Of a DNA stretch of 64,000 nucleotides, positions 32,737 through 43,190 are shown piece by piece; the first letter of the stretch is position 1; every line of letters begins with the position of its first letter. Both the position numbers and the translations under genes were made by a program. The stretch lies in NCBI RefSeq assembly GCF_004379255.2, contig NC_056040.1:29044852-29108851 (forward strand), read 5' to 3'. Origin of the DNA: Salvia splendens (lineage: Eukaryota; Streptophyta; Magnoliopsida; Lamiales; Lamiaceae). The notes below the pieces were generated by a model. It saw only the letters and a program-made list of their open reading frames with translations, was not told where the DNA came from and searched no databases.

Positions 32737-33587
32737 GAAAGGGTACATCGCATTTTGATTTCGCATCTTTTACAAAGACGCATAATTATAATGCGTCTCT
32801 TAGTTGCTAGTTTCCTTTTGTTGCTTCGGTAGACAGTATTTGTGTTCGTTCTACTAATTAAGGTTTTCTTTTAGTTTTATCTTTCTTTATAGTTTTAGGA
32901 TTTCTCTTGCCTGTATAAAAGTAATGGGTTTCTGTTGGAATGAGAAAATTAATTGATTGGAGAACAAGAAGGCAATGGATGAAATTATGGCAAGAATATT
33001 GAAGGAAATTGACTTGACTTATTTTAACACAAGAAAATCCCGCAAGTGTACGGGGCTAGTGTAGCACAAAGCAAGCAAGAGTATCGTATCCCACAGAAAC
33101 AAAAAGTATAAACTCAAGCACCACGAACCGATTTTAACTACTATCTAGATGATTCAAAGGTTTGGTTTGATTCTTGGAAAAACAATTAAACATAAACAAG
33201 TTAAAAGCACGCGACAAAGGATATGTTTCAAATAAGAGAAAGAAGTAGAGCTTTAGAGCATGCGCAGCGGTGGCGTCCGTCGCCACCGCCGTCCGCGCCG
33301 CTGGCACGGACGCCATCCGCCGCCGCTGCGCTCGCGCCGCTGGCACGGCGCTGCTCGATGTATCGAGCACGTCCGTGCTAGCGGACGCACACGTGACGCA
33401 CTCCCATTCGTCAACGGCATAGCCGTTGTGTTTAAACATTTTTTTATTTTTTTTAAAAAAATCGGTATTTAATTATAAATAATGCTAAAAAAAAAAAAAA
33501 ATTTCCAAATCCTAAAAATATGGCCGCTTTTTCCCGTTTTTTCTGAATTTTTTTGATTTTTTTTTAATTTTTTCCCCCAAAATCATC

Positions 33588-33595
33588 TATAAATA
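33588..33595 (+). promoter_or_regulatory. TATA box of the Harbinger transposase gene
   Basis: TATAAATA lies 76 bases before the transposase ATG, in an otherwise AT-rich leader. Confidence 0.65.
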
Positions 33596-33670
33596 CACAC
33601 ATCAATTCATCTCTAATTCATAATTCTTATACAAACTATCAACACATTCAACATTCACTCAAAACATCAA

Positions 33671-34939
33671 ATGGATTTCACTCATCTCATGGCGGAAGCG
33701 GAGCGCGAAGAACAAGAATACTACGAACAACATCGTGCCGCTTACGAAGCATATGTCGCGGCGAATACCCCCGCTCATCCTCCTCAACGCACTAGATCAA
33801 ATCGCCGCTACATCCATCGTGACCGGGAGGGAGCCCACGAAAGGCTCGTTGCCGACTACTTTGCCGACCATCCGCGGTTTCCGGCAGATTACTTCAGGCG
33901 CCGTTTTCGCATGTCAAAGCGCTTGTTCATGCGAATTGTCAACACATTGTCCGCACGTGTTGAATACTTTCAAACAGGTGTAGATGCAGCCGGCAGGCAA
34001 AGTATCACGGCGTTGCAGAAGTGTACGTGTGCCATCCGACAACTCGCTACTGGGCAAACGGCCGACATCTTCGACGAGTATTTGCATATCGGTGAGTCCA
34101 CTGGAATCCTTTGTTTAAATAATTTTTGCGAGGGCGTTCGTTCTGCTTTTGGGGATGAATTCCTTCGGGCACCCACCACTGATGATTGCCAACGGTTGCT
34201 TCGTCTTCACGAATCAGTCCATGGCTTTCCCGGAATGCTTGGCAGCATTGACTGCATGCATTGGAGGTGGAAGAATTGCCCGACTGCTTGGAGGGGGAAA
34301 CACTTAAGTGGTCACAAAGGCGGCGGCCCAACACTTATCCTTGAGGCGGTCGCCGACTATCGCCTATGGATTTGGCATGCATATTTCGGCGTTGCCGGAT
34401 CCAACAACGACTTGAACGTGCTCTATTCTTCACCACTCTTCAATGATGTGATGAATGGTGTAGCACCGGCGATCGACTTCACCATCAACGGAAATACATA
34501 CCGCATGGGTTACTATCTCGCCGATGGTATCTACCCAAGGTGGTCGACGTTCGTGAAGACGCTCCACAACCCGCACGACCCGAGACGGGTTCTTTTTGCG
34601 CAGCGTCAAGAGTCAGCGCGGAAGGACGTCGAAAGAGCATTCGGGGTCCTTCAAGCTCGATTCAACATTGTGAAGGCCCCGGCTCGGCTGTGGTACGTGA
34701 ATAATATCGCCGACATCATGTTCACGTGTATTATAGCCGACGAAGGGCCGAGGGCGGCTAGCTTCTACGATGAGGACGAAGCCGGAAGCTCAACAGCAAG
34801 GTCTCCCCCACGCCGAGGCGAGCATACGACGGTTGGCCAGAGGATCGAGACAAGACACACAATGCGCGATACTCGAATCCACAATCAACTACAAAAAGAC
34901 CTAATCAACCACATGTGGGCAAAATTCGGCAACGAGTAG
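33671..34939 (+). CDS. PIF/Harbinger DDE transposase, intact
   Basis: The 422-codon frame starts at ATG in aaacatcaaatgg and has no lesion. An N-terminal helical region (residues 50-130, YFADHPRFPADYFRRRFRM) precedes the DDE_4-type nuclease domain. Candidate catalytic residues are Asp194 (GSIDCMHW), Asp247 (GSNNDLNVL) and Glu321 (KDVERAFGVLQ). The C-terminus is charged and probably disordered. It is annotated in many plant genomes as a nuclease-like HARBI1 or ALP1-like protein. The Myb-like partner protein that these elements need is not encoded here. Intactness inside a decayed LTR points to late arrival or retained function, but the missing right end would prevent its own movement. Confidence 0.92.
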   Translation: MDFTHLMAEAEREEQEYYEQHRAAYEAYVAANTPAHPPQRTRSNRRYIHRDREGAHERLVADYFADHPRFPADYFRRRFRMSKRLFMRIVNTLSARVEYFQTGVDAAGRQSITALQKCTCAIRQLATGQTADIFDEYLHIGESTGILCLNNFCEGVRSAFGDEFLRAPTTDDCQRLLRLHESVHGFPGMLGSIDCMHWRWKNCPTAWRGKHLSGHKGGGPTLILEAVADYRLWIWHAYFGVAGSNNDLNVLYSSPLFNDVMNGVAPAIDFTINGNTYRMGYYLADGIYPRWSTFVKTLHNPHDPRRVLFAQRQESARKDVERAFGVLQARFNIVKAPARLWYVNNIADIMFTCIIADEGPRAASFYDEDEAGSSTARSPPRRGEHTTVGQRIETRHTMRDTRIHNQLQKDLINHMWAKFGNE

Positions 34940-35082
34940 TGGTTTTTTTAATTTTTAGGATTTTAATTATGTAATTTTTAATTTTTAGGATTTTAATTAT
35001 GTAATTTTTCATGGTGTCGAAACCTAGGTCTCCTTTTATACTCGGGGTGGAAATAATAACAATTAAGTCTTGCCGATCACAT

Positions 35083-35281
35083 CGCCCGGCCGGGCGATTT
35101 TAAGTCTCCAAAATGCCCGGTCGGGCGAACAGTCGATAACTATACTTCCTTCACATCGCCCGGTCGGGCGATTCTTCCAAGGGGTAGTGCCCGGTCGGGT
35201 GAATTCTCTGGATTCGGTCCCTCCTTTGCACAAACGCCCGGGCGGGCGTTTCTCTTAAGCAAGAACGCCCGGTCGGGCGTT
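35083..35281. promoter_or_regulatory. six GC palindromes in the gypsy-3 3' LTR
   Basis: Units of the form cgcccggtcgggcg occur at about 35083, 35114, 35157, 35188, 35235 and 35268, some with one substitution. On the element strand they lie 45-240 bases upstream of the TATA box, where enhancer elements would be. The right LTR has the same set (45999-46200). Confidence 0.8.
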
Positions 35282-35466
35282 CCTTCTGTAATCCTCCTCC
35301 AAGCTCGTTTTCAAGTCATTTTCACCCGTTTTAGCTCCAAACACTCGACAAACTCATCAAAATACTAAAGTAGTGGATAATGGATGCAAACTCAAGTAAT
35401 ATGCTACAAAACACTGAAGTATTCACGTTAAACACCCAAAATACTTGCTAAACCACGAGTTTATCA

Positions 35467-35480
35467 ACTCCCCCAAACTT
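35467..35480 (-). other. gypsy-3 polypurine tract
   Basis: The minus strand reads AAGTTTGGGGGAGT immediately before the 3' LTR, as expected for plus-strand DNA priming. Two similar motifs occur internally at 36954-36966 and 38423-38433. Confidence 0.8.
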
Positions 35481-37019
35481 AAACACTTATTTGTCCTCAA
35501 ATAAGAAGTAGAAAACATAGAATGTGAACTCATGTAAGCATGTTGGATTGTCATCACTGCCTCAGTAAAAGAAAACAGAATCATCATGTATCAATAACTT
35601 CGCAAACTAGTACACCAAAATGAACATTGCTTCAAGCTACTGGCACGTATTCCACTTTGTCAATTTGCCCTCACCGGAAGTATATAGTGTGATTTTTTTT
35701 CCCTCACTCTCAAAGTGTATAGGTATAGTATGAACCGCTCAAATCAATCAAAAATGTATAGCTTACCATAAGCTTGCTCGAAGTCTAGACTCTCCTCTAC
35801 TATGCTGTGACTACAGATTTAGGATCCGAAAGGTCTTTACTAGAGGTTGTAATGTAAGGCTCTTTGGTAAGGTGGGAAAATATTTGGCTAAAAAGTGACT
35901 AAACCCAATCATAGCAAAAGTAATCAAATTCACTACATCAAACTTAGTACCCTACCAACCATTCGAATCTCAGTAAATTCTAGACTTTGTCAAGATTTCT
36001 TCTCACTTCCCAGATTCCTTTGATTTTTTTTCTTTGATTTTTTTTCTTTCTTTTTTTTTCTTTTTTTCTTTTGTACATCCCTTTTTTTTCTTTTTCTTGC
36101 CCAACCTATTATCGCATTCTAACCAAAGATGTCTATGCACCTTTCACTAGTAAACACACGCTACTTTTCTTTCTACCTTATCTCTCCAATTCTTTTCACA
36201 GAATATAAACTAAAATTCACCGAGAGTGTATGGCCATTCCCTTTTATTTAGCTTCCAAAGAAAAAGGCTTTAAAGGCTCAAAGTGGCTAGCTAGGGAAAA
36301 ATATTTTGAATAAGGTTATAAATTTGGATATATAAAGTGGATAAGAAGGATGGCCTAACGTCCTCTCCTATTCCTATAATCACTATGTAGACTCAAGAAG
36401 ACCGCGAGCAAGTTCTAGAAACATATAACATAGTTGATGAAAAATCACACACTTTTGGAAAAAGATATTGGCTCAATTCTCACATGGTATTTTTCAGCAA
36501 AAGGCAAAGCAACGATCAATTCACTTTAGACAAATTACAAGAAGGAGATACAAGTTACTTGGCTAAATCAACAAGTTTTCACAAACATTTTACGTCAGTT
36601 CTCATCATAGGCAACTCATCCAACAAACCTACTTAATTCATCTCCAAATGTCTCCAACTCCCCATTCAATTTCACCAACTTTCTTCCCAAATCTATCATC
36701 CTACCCAAGGAAGATTATTCAACACAAAAGGAAACAAGAAAAACAAACCTAAAAAGAAAACAAAGACACAAAAACAAGTGGAACAAGGAAACAATGCCAC
36801 CTACTCCAAAATCCAAGATCAACAAAACATCACAAGTCAAATTTCAAATTTACATGCCCACATATCATCATCAAATATCATCAAAAGAATAAGGGTACAG
36901 GCCGGGGTATCATCAAATAGAGAGAGAGAGGTAAAAGAGGGAATCCACTAGACACCCCCCAAACTTATTCCAAGCAAAGCTAGGATAAGTTTGAAAGAGA
37001 GTGGATCTCCCATGGACTT
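35481..37019 (-). other. gypsy-3 3' untranslated region
   Basis: Non-coding sequence between the env-like ORF and the polypurine tract. It contains T-rich runs on the plus strand near 36010-36100 and an AG run near 36920. No gene is supported. Confidence 0.7.
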
Positions 37020-38348
37020 TCACTGCGGAGGAGAAGGCGGATGCTGCCACTGGCCACGGAATTCATCGAATCGGGCATTGATGTTGGCCAATTGTGCGTT
37101 GTTGAAATCAGTGAATTGGGTCCAGTTGGTGTCGAACTGGTTCCATCGCGCTTCATTCTGGACCCAATATTCCTGCTGACGCAGCTCCATCCGTGTTAAC
37201 CTCTCATTGATCGAGCCGTAGTCCTCCTCTTCTCGCTCTTGTCGGCTTCGTGTCATCTGAGTGCTTGTCCCGGCTTCATCTCCCCCTTGGTGGGTCGGTT
37301 GTTCCTCACCTTCTTCCTCATTTTCTTCTTCATTTTGCTCGACCCCCATCTCGATCTCGGGAAAATCCATGTGGGGCGCTTCATCAACACTCGAGCTCGG
37401 GCTCACATCCCTAAATTGCAAGTTCCGCGGATTCACCGCCGTGGCATGTTCGTGGACCGCAGCCTTCATCTTCCAATTTTCTTTGCGGAAAGGACCGTTC
37501 ACATAGGTGTTGACGGTGTCCGGGAGGGGGTAATGATCTGCTGCCCTCTATATCAAATATATCTGCCCTCGTTGGTCCACTCCGACCAGCCTTGTTCTTC
37601 TCAGAAAGCTGAAGTCCATCAAGTTATCACCAATGTTGGCGACCAAGCCCCTCGTCGACACTCCCATATGGAGTGCAATAGCTGATACAACCGCACCGAC
37701 ACAGAGTGTGCCGGTTTTCTTCTTCGAAGCCCTCTCAAGATGTTTGATCATGAAGTGGCCCAAATTCAAGGGAGGCTCCTTGTGCAGAATAGTCCATAAC
37801 AGGAAGAGCTCGTCCCTCTACACGCTCCCATGCTCATGACGCGCGAAGGGGTAGCATACACACGCCTTCTGGAGTAAGCGCAAGGCTGGGTTCCTAATGA
37901 GAAAACCCTTTGCCCTGTTGGCTGCGAAGTTGTCATCAACGGTAGTGATGGCCTTCCAGAAGTCATTCACATTGTGACTGAAGCTAAACGGCTCTCTATA
38001 CACCTCCCCTGAAAATCCAAAGATTTCCTTGAATTGTGCCATCGTCACTGTGTACTCAGCATTCCTCATACGAAACTTGATGGCAACTATCTCCCTCCTG
38101 TTCATGATTACCTCAAGGGTAGATAAGAACTCCAGTGTAAGCCTCTGATAGGAGAGGTTCCTTTGTGCCATGAAGAGCCCATTTAGTTGCCCCTCTTCAC
38201 ATAGCTCATTGAAGCACTGCTCAATGCCCAACCGTCGGATTGTGATGGGGCATGGATATCTAGCTACCCGGTAGGGTAGTTGTGAGAGTACGGCCCATTT
38301 CTTCTTCTCTGCGGCATTCAAATTAACTCCAGGGTGGCTGGGTGCCAT
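37020..38348 (-). pseudogene. gypsy-3 env-like third ORF (Athila ORF-1 family)
   Basis: A single frame of about 442 codons starts at the ATG at 38346-38348 and is broken by two in-frame TAG codons, at 37818-37820 and 37548-37550. The N-terminal half carries RRLGIEQCFNELCEEG, LTLEFLSTLEVI and FKEIFGFSGEVY, resembling the ATHILA ORF-1 family found in the env position of Athila elements. The C-terminal 160 residues are acidic then coiled-coil-like (SINERLTRMELRQQEYWVQN). I see no signal peptide or clear membrane segment. Its function is not established. An apparent intron acceptor lies ten bases upstream. Confidence 0.82.
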
Positions 38349-38358
38349 CGTTCACTAC

Positions 38359-38781
38359 CTAAAAATTGAAAGTATTAGATCAAATCGACAATAAACCAAC
38401 AAGTTGCATTAATGAAGGCACTCTCCCCCAAACATACTCTATACTAAAAGAACTTCTCATTCATACATTTATCAAGACGAGAATCAACCCCCCATTGTGT
38501 CACACAATGTCTCTTCCACAATAATAAACCTCAATCAAGCTTAACTCAAACATTCCACCAACATGCATCACTTATCTAACATTGCATCAATGTAGACATC
38601 AACAAATCAAAGCATGTTAGTTCCCCAAACTCAATAACCACAAGCCCATGAAGGAAATTGCACAATTCATGCTCAAGCAACCATTCAAACCAAATTCATC
38701 CTCTAATTAGCAATTAGTCAAGATATCACCAAATAAACGAAAAACATGCCAGCATAAGCAAGAGAAGAAAGAAAATCATAC
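38359..38781 (-). other. putative intron in the leader of the env-like ORF
   Basis: On the minus strand a donor-like CCCGAAAG/GTATGATT lies at 38781 and an acceptor-like CAATTTTTAG/GTAG at 38359, just before the ORF start. The segment is AT-rich like the region around it. This is inference from splice-site resemblance only. Confidence 0.5.
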
Positions 38782-39175
38782 CTTTCGGGCTTAGAGTGAT
38801 AGAAAACGGAATTCTCCCTTTTTGCTTGTTCTTGAGTAAATCAACCGATTAATCGGTTCAACCCTAGAATTAGATGGATTAGGAGGATGGTGTGTGTGTG
38901 AAATCAGTGTATGTGGAAGATTTGAGGGTGGAGGGGTGAGAGAGAGTAGAGAGGAACGAGAGAGAATTGTGGCTAGGGTTTGAAAGTATAAAAACTGACC
39001 TCTGATGCGTCTTTAAATCACGCGAAGAAATCGCCCGGTCGGGCGATTTGCACTTTGCAAAACGCCCGGTCGGGCGAACTTTCTGGACAATCTCGCTTTC
39101 GTCAAATGCCCGGTTGGGCGATTTGCACTTTGCAAAACGCCCGGTCGGGCAAACTTTCTGGACAATCTGTCCATT
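38782..39175 (-). promoter_or_regulatory. possible internal promoter and leader for the env-like ORF
   Basis: On the element strand four GC palindromes (cgcccggtcgggcg type, 39031-39152) inside a 75-bp tandem duplication are followed by a TATA-like tttttatact, the box aaaccctagcc, and about 200 bases of CT-rich sequence ending in a splice donor. This order resembles a plant promoter and 5' leader, and the palindromes match those upstream of the LTR TATA box. Confidence 0.5.
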
Positions 39176-39402
39176 TCGCCGTTTCTTCAGTTTTTGTCCG
39201 CTTTTCACCCATCGAAGCCTATTTTCCTGTTCCACTCAAAACACACAAAAACACACCAAAAACGAGAATAAAAAAAACACACGAAAACAAGAACTAAGCA
39301 AAAACACACCAAAACACACAAAAGCGATAAATTTTACCTACTAGGGGTTGCCTCCCCCATAGCGCATTTGTTTAACGTCGTTTGCCCGACGCCTAGAAAG
39401 CT

Positions 39403-40365
39403 TCACAACTCAATCAAGGCCACCACAAAGACCTCGTCTTGTTGCTCCTTAGTAAAGAACCTCTTGAGATTTTGGCCATTATCCTTGAACGTGCTTCCAT
39501 CGGATCCTATGAGCTCCATTGTGCCATTGCTCATGACCTCCTTGATAGTGAAGGGTCCCGACCACTTAGATTTTAGCTTGCCCGGGAAGAATCTCAACTT
39601 GTGGTTGAAAAGCAGCACGACATCCCCCGGGTGGAATTCGCGCCTCTCAATCATCTTGTCGTGATACGCCTTCATCCTTTACTTGTATATTGAGGAATTA
39701 GCATAAGCTTCATTCCTAAATTTATCAAGTAAGTTGAGGTGAAGCTTCTTTTCCTTGCCGGCCTTGGTGAAGTCCATGTTTATTTGCCTCCCCGCCCAAT
39801 ATGATGAGTGCTTCAATTCAACCGGGAGATGACATGATTTCCCAAATACCAATTGGTAGGGTAACATCCCGATCGGCGTCTTGTAGGCCGTCCTATACGC
39901 CCATAAAACATCATCAAGCTTGAGAGCCCAATCTTTACGGTTGGAGTTGACACTCTTTTGCAATATTTGTTTGATCTCTCTATTGGCCAACTCGGTTTGA
40001 CCATTGGCTTGTGGGTGATAAGGAGTTGTCACCCGGTGCTTCACTCCATGTCTTGCTAAGACCGCCTCTAGCCACCTATTGCGAAAATGAGACCCTCCAT
40101 CACTTATGATAGCCCATGGTGGGCCGAATCGTGTGAATATGTTTTTTTGAACGAATTTAATCACCACCTTTGAATCATTGGTTTGGGTAGGAATGGCTTC
40201 CACCCACCTTGACACATAGTCAACGGCTAGTAGAATGTAATGAAACCCACTAGATGGAGGGAAGGGCCCCATGAAGTCAATGCCCCACACATCAAACAGC
40301 TCGACTTCAACAATTGTCGTCATTGGCATCTCCTTCTTCTTAGAAATACCCCCATTCTCTGGCAC
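39403..40365 (-). pseudogene. gypsy-3 integrase
   Basis: The DDE core reads [40 protein letters not shown] and [20 protein letters not shown], covering the catalytic Asp, Asp and Glu. The zinc-binding HHCC part lies at the end of the preceding frame ([19 protein letters not shown]), from which it is separated by a slip in a GGGGG run near 40352. A TAA at 39679 divides core from the C-terminal domain (GDVVLLFNHKLRFFPGKLKS, 39403-39675). Integrase joins the cDNA to host DNA; this copy is broken. Confidence 0.9.
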
Positions 40366-42143
40366 TCATTACATATTCTCAAGTAGTCTTGGCAATCTTT
40401 AGTGATGGTTGGCCAAAATAGACCACTTTGGAGCACTTTCATAGCAGTCCGGTTAGCTCCAAAATGCCCCCCACTAGGTGCGGTGTGGCAATGCATAATA
40501 ACGGACTCCCACTCCTCTTGAGGGACACATCTTCTAATCACCATGTCGGCGCATCTTCTAAAAAGACAAGGCTCATCCCAAAAATAGAAATTCACGTCGT
40601 GGAAGAACTTCTTCTTTTGATAATCCTCAAGTCCTTCGGGAATCACCTTAGCAACAAGATAGTTCACAATATTGGCATACCATGCCACTTGCCCCTTGGC
40701 CACATACAACAAGTGCTCATCCGGGAATTCTTCATTGATGGCCAACTTCAACTTCTCATCTTCATTTGTATGCTCTAATCTTGACAAGTGGTCCGCCACC
40801 ACATTCTCACATCCTCTTCGGTCTCGGATCTCCAAATCAAACTCCTGAAGGAGCAAGATCCACCTAATTAGCCTTGGCTTTGCGTCTTGCTTCGCAAAGA
40901 GGTGCCGGATTGCGGCGTGATCTGTGAAAACAATGGTCTTGGCCCCTATGAGATACGGTCGGAACTTATCAAAGGAGTAGACCACTGCCAACATTTCCTT
41001 CTCAGTAGTGGTGTAGTTAGCTTGAGCAGGGTCCAACGTCCGACTCGCATAATAAATCACCCGGAATAGCTTATCTCTCTTCTGTCCCAAGGCCGAGCCT
41101 ACCGCCACGTCACTTGCATCACACATTATCTCAAAAGGTTGCGACCAATCCGGCAAGATGAGAATGGGGGCGCTCACCAATGCTTCCTTCAGCTTTTCAA
41201 AAGCCTGCAAACAATCAGGGGAGAAATTAAATTTCACATCTTTAACCAAAAGATTACAAAGAGGTTTAGCAATTTTCGAGAAGTCCCTGATAAATCTTCT
41301 GTAGAACCCGGCATGCCCCAAGAAGCTCCTTAGTCCCTTCTCATTTGTTGGTGGGGGTAGTTGCTCAATAGCAATGATCTTTGCCCTATCGACCTTCAAA
41401 CCACCTGCAGAAATTCTATGCCCGAGTACAATTCCATCTCTAACCATAAAATGACATTTTTCCCAATTGAGCACAAGGTTAGTCTCCTCACACCGCTGCA
41501 ACACTTGAGATAGATTGTCAAGACAATTATCAAAAGAATCGCCAAATACAGAAAAGTCATCCATAAACACTTCCATAATATTCTCAATCAAGTCATGGAA
41601 TATGGACATCATACATCTTTGGAAGGTAGCGGGGGCATTACACAGACCGAAGGACATTCTCCTATATGCAAAGACACCATAGGAGCATACAAAGGCAGAC
41701 TTGTGTTGGTCCTCGGGAGCTATAAGGATTTGATTGTACCCCGAATACCCATCTAGGAAGCAGTAATACTCATGCCCAACTAACCTATCCAACATTTGGT
41801 CAATAAAGGGAAGTGGGAAATGGTCTTTCCTAGTAGAAGCATTTAGAGCACGATAGTCGATACACGTTCTCCACCCGGTGACCGTCCTAGTGGCTATCAT
41901 CTCATCATTCTCTCCCTTCACTACAGTCGTACCCCCCTTTTTGGCTACCACTTGAGTGGGGCTAACCCACTCACTATCAGAAATGACATATATAATACCG
42001 GCATCTAACCACTTTATCACCTCCTTCATCACCACATTCTGCATAATAGGATTAAGTCTCCTTTGGTTTTGGACCTTAGGCTTATAATCCTCCTCAAGAT
42101 GGATCCTATGCATACAAACTGTTGGACTTATTCCTTTCAAGTC
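40320..42143 (-). CDS. gypsy-3 reverse transcriptase and RNase H
   Basis: An open stretch of about 606 codons, with no ATG of its own at the start because it continues pol after a TAG at 42144-42146. Reverse transcriptase spans residues 30-240, with [45 protein letters not shown] and the catalytic box FMDD (192-195). RNase H spans about 330-455, with [12 protein letters not shown] (Asp341), [10 protein letters not shown] and FTDHAA (Asp407). The integrase zinc finger follows (His550, His559 region; Cys590, Cys593). All catalytic residues I can check are present. It copies element RNA into DNA in the particle. Confidence 0.93.
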   Translation of the reverse strand, partial: DLKGISPTVCMHRIHLEEDYKPKVQNQRRLNPIMQNVVMKEVIKWLDAGIIYVISDSEWVSPTQVVAKKGGTTVVKGENDEMIATRTVTGWRTCIDYRALNASTRKDHFPLPFIDQMLDRLVGHEYYCFLDGYSGYNQILIAPEDQHKSAFVCSYGVFAYRRMSFGLCNAPATFQRCMMSIFHDLIENIMEVFMDDFSVFGDSFDNCLDNLSQVLQRCEETNLVLNWEKCHFMVRDGIVLGHRISAGGLKVDRAKIIAIEQLPPPTNEKGLRSFLGHAGFYRRFIRDFSKIAKPLCNLLVKDVKFNFSPDCLQAFEKLKEALVSAPILILPDWSQPFEIMCDASDVAVGSALGQKRDKLFRVIYYASRTLDPAQANYTTTEKEMLAVVYSFDKFRPYLIGAKTIVFTDHAAIRHLFAKQDAKPRLIRWILLLQEFDLEIRDRRGCENVVADHLSRLEHTNEDEKLKLAINEEFPDEHLLYVAKGQVAWYANIVNYLVAKVIPEGLEDYQKKKFFHDVNFYFWDEPCLFRRCADMVIRRCVPQEEWESVIMHCHTAPSGGHFGANRTAMKVLQSGLFWPTITKDCQDYLRICNECQRMGVFLRRRRCQ

Positions 42144-42146
42144 CTA

Positions 42147-43190
42147 TATTGACCACCCAATTGCCCCTTTGTATTTCCTAAGAACCCTCAATACTTTATC
42201 CAATTCAGAATTTGAGAGGGATGATGATACAATTACTGGAAGGGTGTCATTTTCTCCCAAAAATGCATACTGCAAATGTGGAGGTAGTGGTTTCAACTCC
42301 TCTTTCATGTCTCTCTCTTCCTTCTTGCCATCTTCTTCTTCATCCCTAAGAGGTAGGAACTGTTGACGGCGTGATCTAGGGATCTCCTTGCCTGAATCTA
42401 GAGCACCTACAAACTCAATTAATTCAAGGTTAGTATTCAACAATTCAGGAAGATGGGAAGAATAAATTGAATTAAAAATACTCCCTTCTAGTTGATCTTG
42501 TGAAGAGTTGATGTAGGCCATCCTCCTAACACACTCATCCACCACGGTCACTATATTGCAATGCTGCAAGCTTCCCCCTGTGTCTGTATCATGCCTCTTC
42601 AAGGCCTCATAGATAGAAAAGGTCACACTTTCACCATTGAAGCGAAATGTGAGCTCTCCATTATCAACATCGATCAAGGCCTTCCCCGTGGCTAGGAAAG
42701 GTCTTCCTAAAATGAGAGGTACAACTCTATCCTCTTCCATGTCCAATATCACAAAATCAGCTGGGAGAACAAACTCATTCACTTTCACCAATATATCCTC
42801 CGCAATGCCCATTGGATAGGACACAGATCTATCAGCCATCTGCAGCGTGATAGTGGTGGGCTTCAAAGGACCAATCTTCATCTTGTTATATAAGGACAAT
42901 GGCATGAGGTTGATGCTTGCTCCAAGGTCACATAGAGCATTCCCCACAAAGCAGTCTCCAATCGTGCACTCAATAGTAAAACTCCCTGGATCCTTCATCT
43001 TGGCCGGAAGCTTCCTTTGCAAAATTGCACTACAATTTTCCGTCAAATTGACGGTCTCATGTTGTCCCCATTTCTTCTTCTTGGAGACCGCATCCTTGAG
43101 AAATTTAACATACCCAGGCATTTGCTGAAGTGCCTCAATAAGTGGGATGTTAATCTGTACTTTCTTGAAGATGTCCCAGAATCTGGAGAA
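42147..43190 (-). CDS. gypsy-3 protease region
   Basis: Open frame between TAG codons at 43191-43193 and 42144-42146, in frame with the end of gag. It contains FSRFWDIFKKVQINIPLIE, VSKKKKWGQHE and the retropepsin motif CDLGASINLMPL with catalytic Asp. The segment VVPLILGRPFLATG, a typical second half of the protease fold, follows near 42690. It ends at the acidic linker before RT. Protease releases the capsid and enzymes from the polyprotein. Confidence 0.9.

Larger units (their letters stand above)
33256..35011 (+). mobile_element. PIF/Harbinger element lacking its right end
   Basis: The left inverted repeat gagcatgcgcagcgg follows TTA (33253-33255), the family's target duplication. The next 160 bases are GC-rich with inverted pairs such as ccgctggcacgga / tccgtgctagcgg and ctcgatgtatcgag, typical of subterminal transposase-binding regions. 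A TATA box and a full transposase gene follow. The matching right end is absent: the element stops after tandem copies of atttttaggattttaattat and joins LTR sequence at 35012. Confidence 0.85.
33010..35466 (-). repeat. gypsy-3 3' LTR with Harbinger insertion
   Basis: Sequence 33010-33255 matches 45041-45286 and 35012-35466 matches 45929-46383. The intervening LTR segment (about 640 bp) is missing and replaced by the transposon. A TATAAAAGG box lies at 35032-35040 (minus). Confidence 0.9.

Noticed and set aside
35083..35281. Rho-independent terminators
   Set aside because: GC palindromes without T tracts, repeated in U3 of a plant LTR; bacterial termination does not apply.
38879..39235. Minus-strand 118-codon ORF with repeated PTGRFAKCKSP
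   Set aside because: The repeats come from the GC palindromes and the 75-bp duplication; the region looks like promoter and leader instead.
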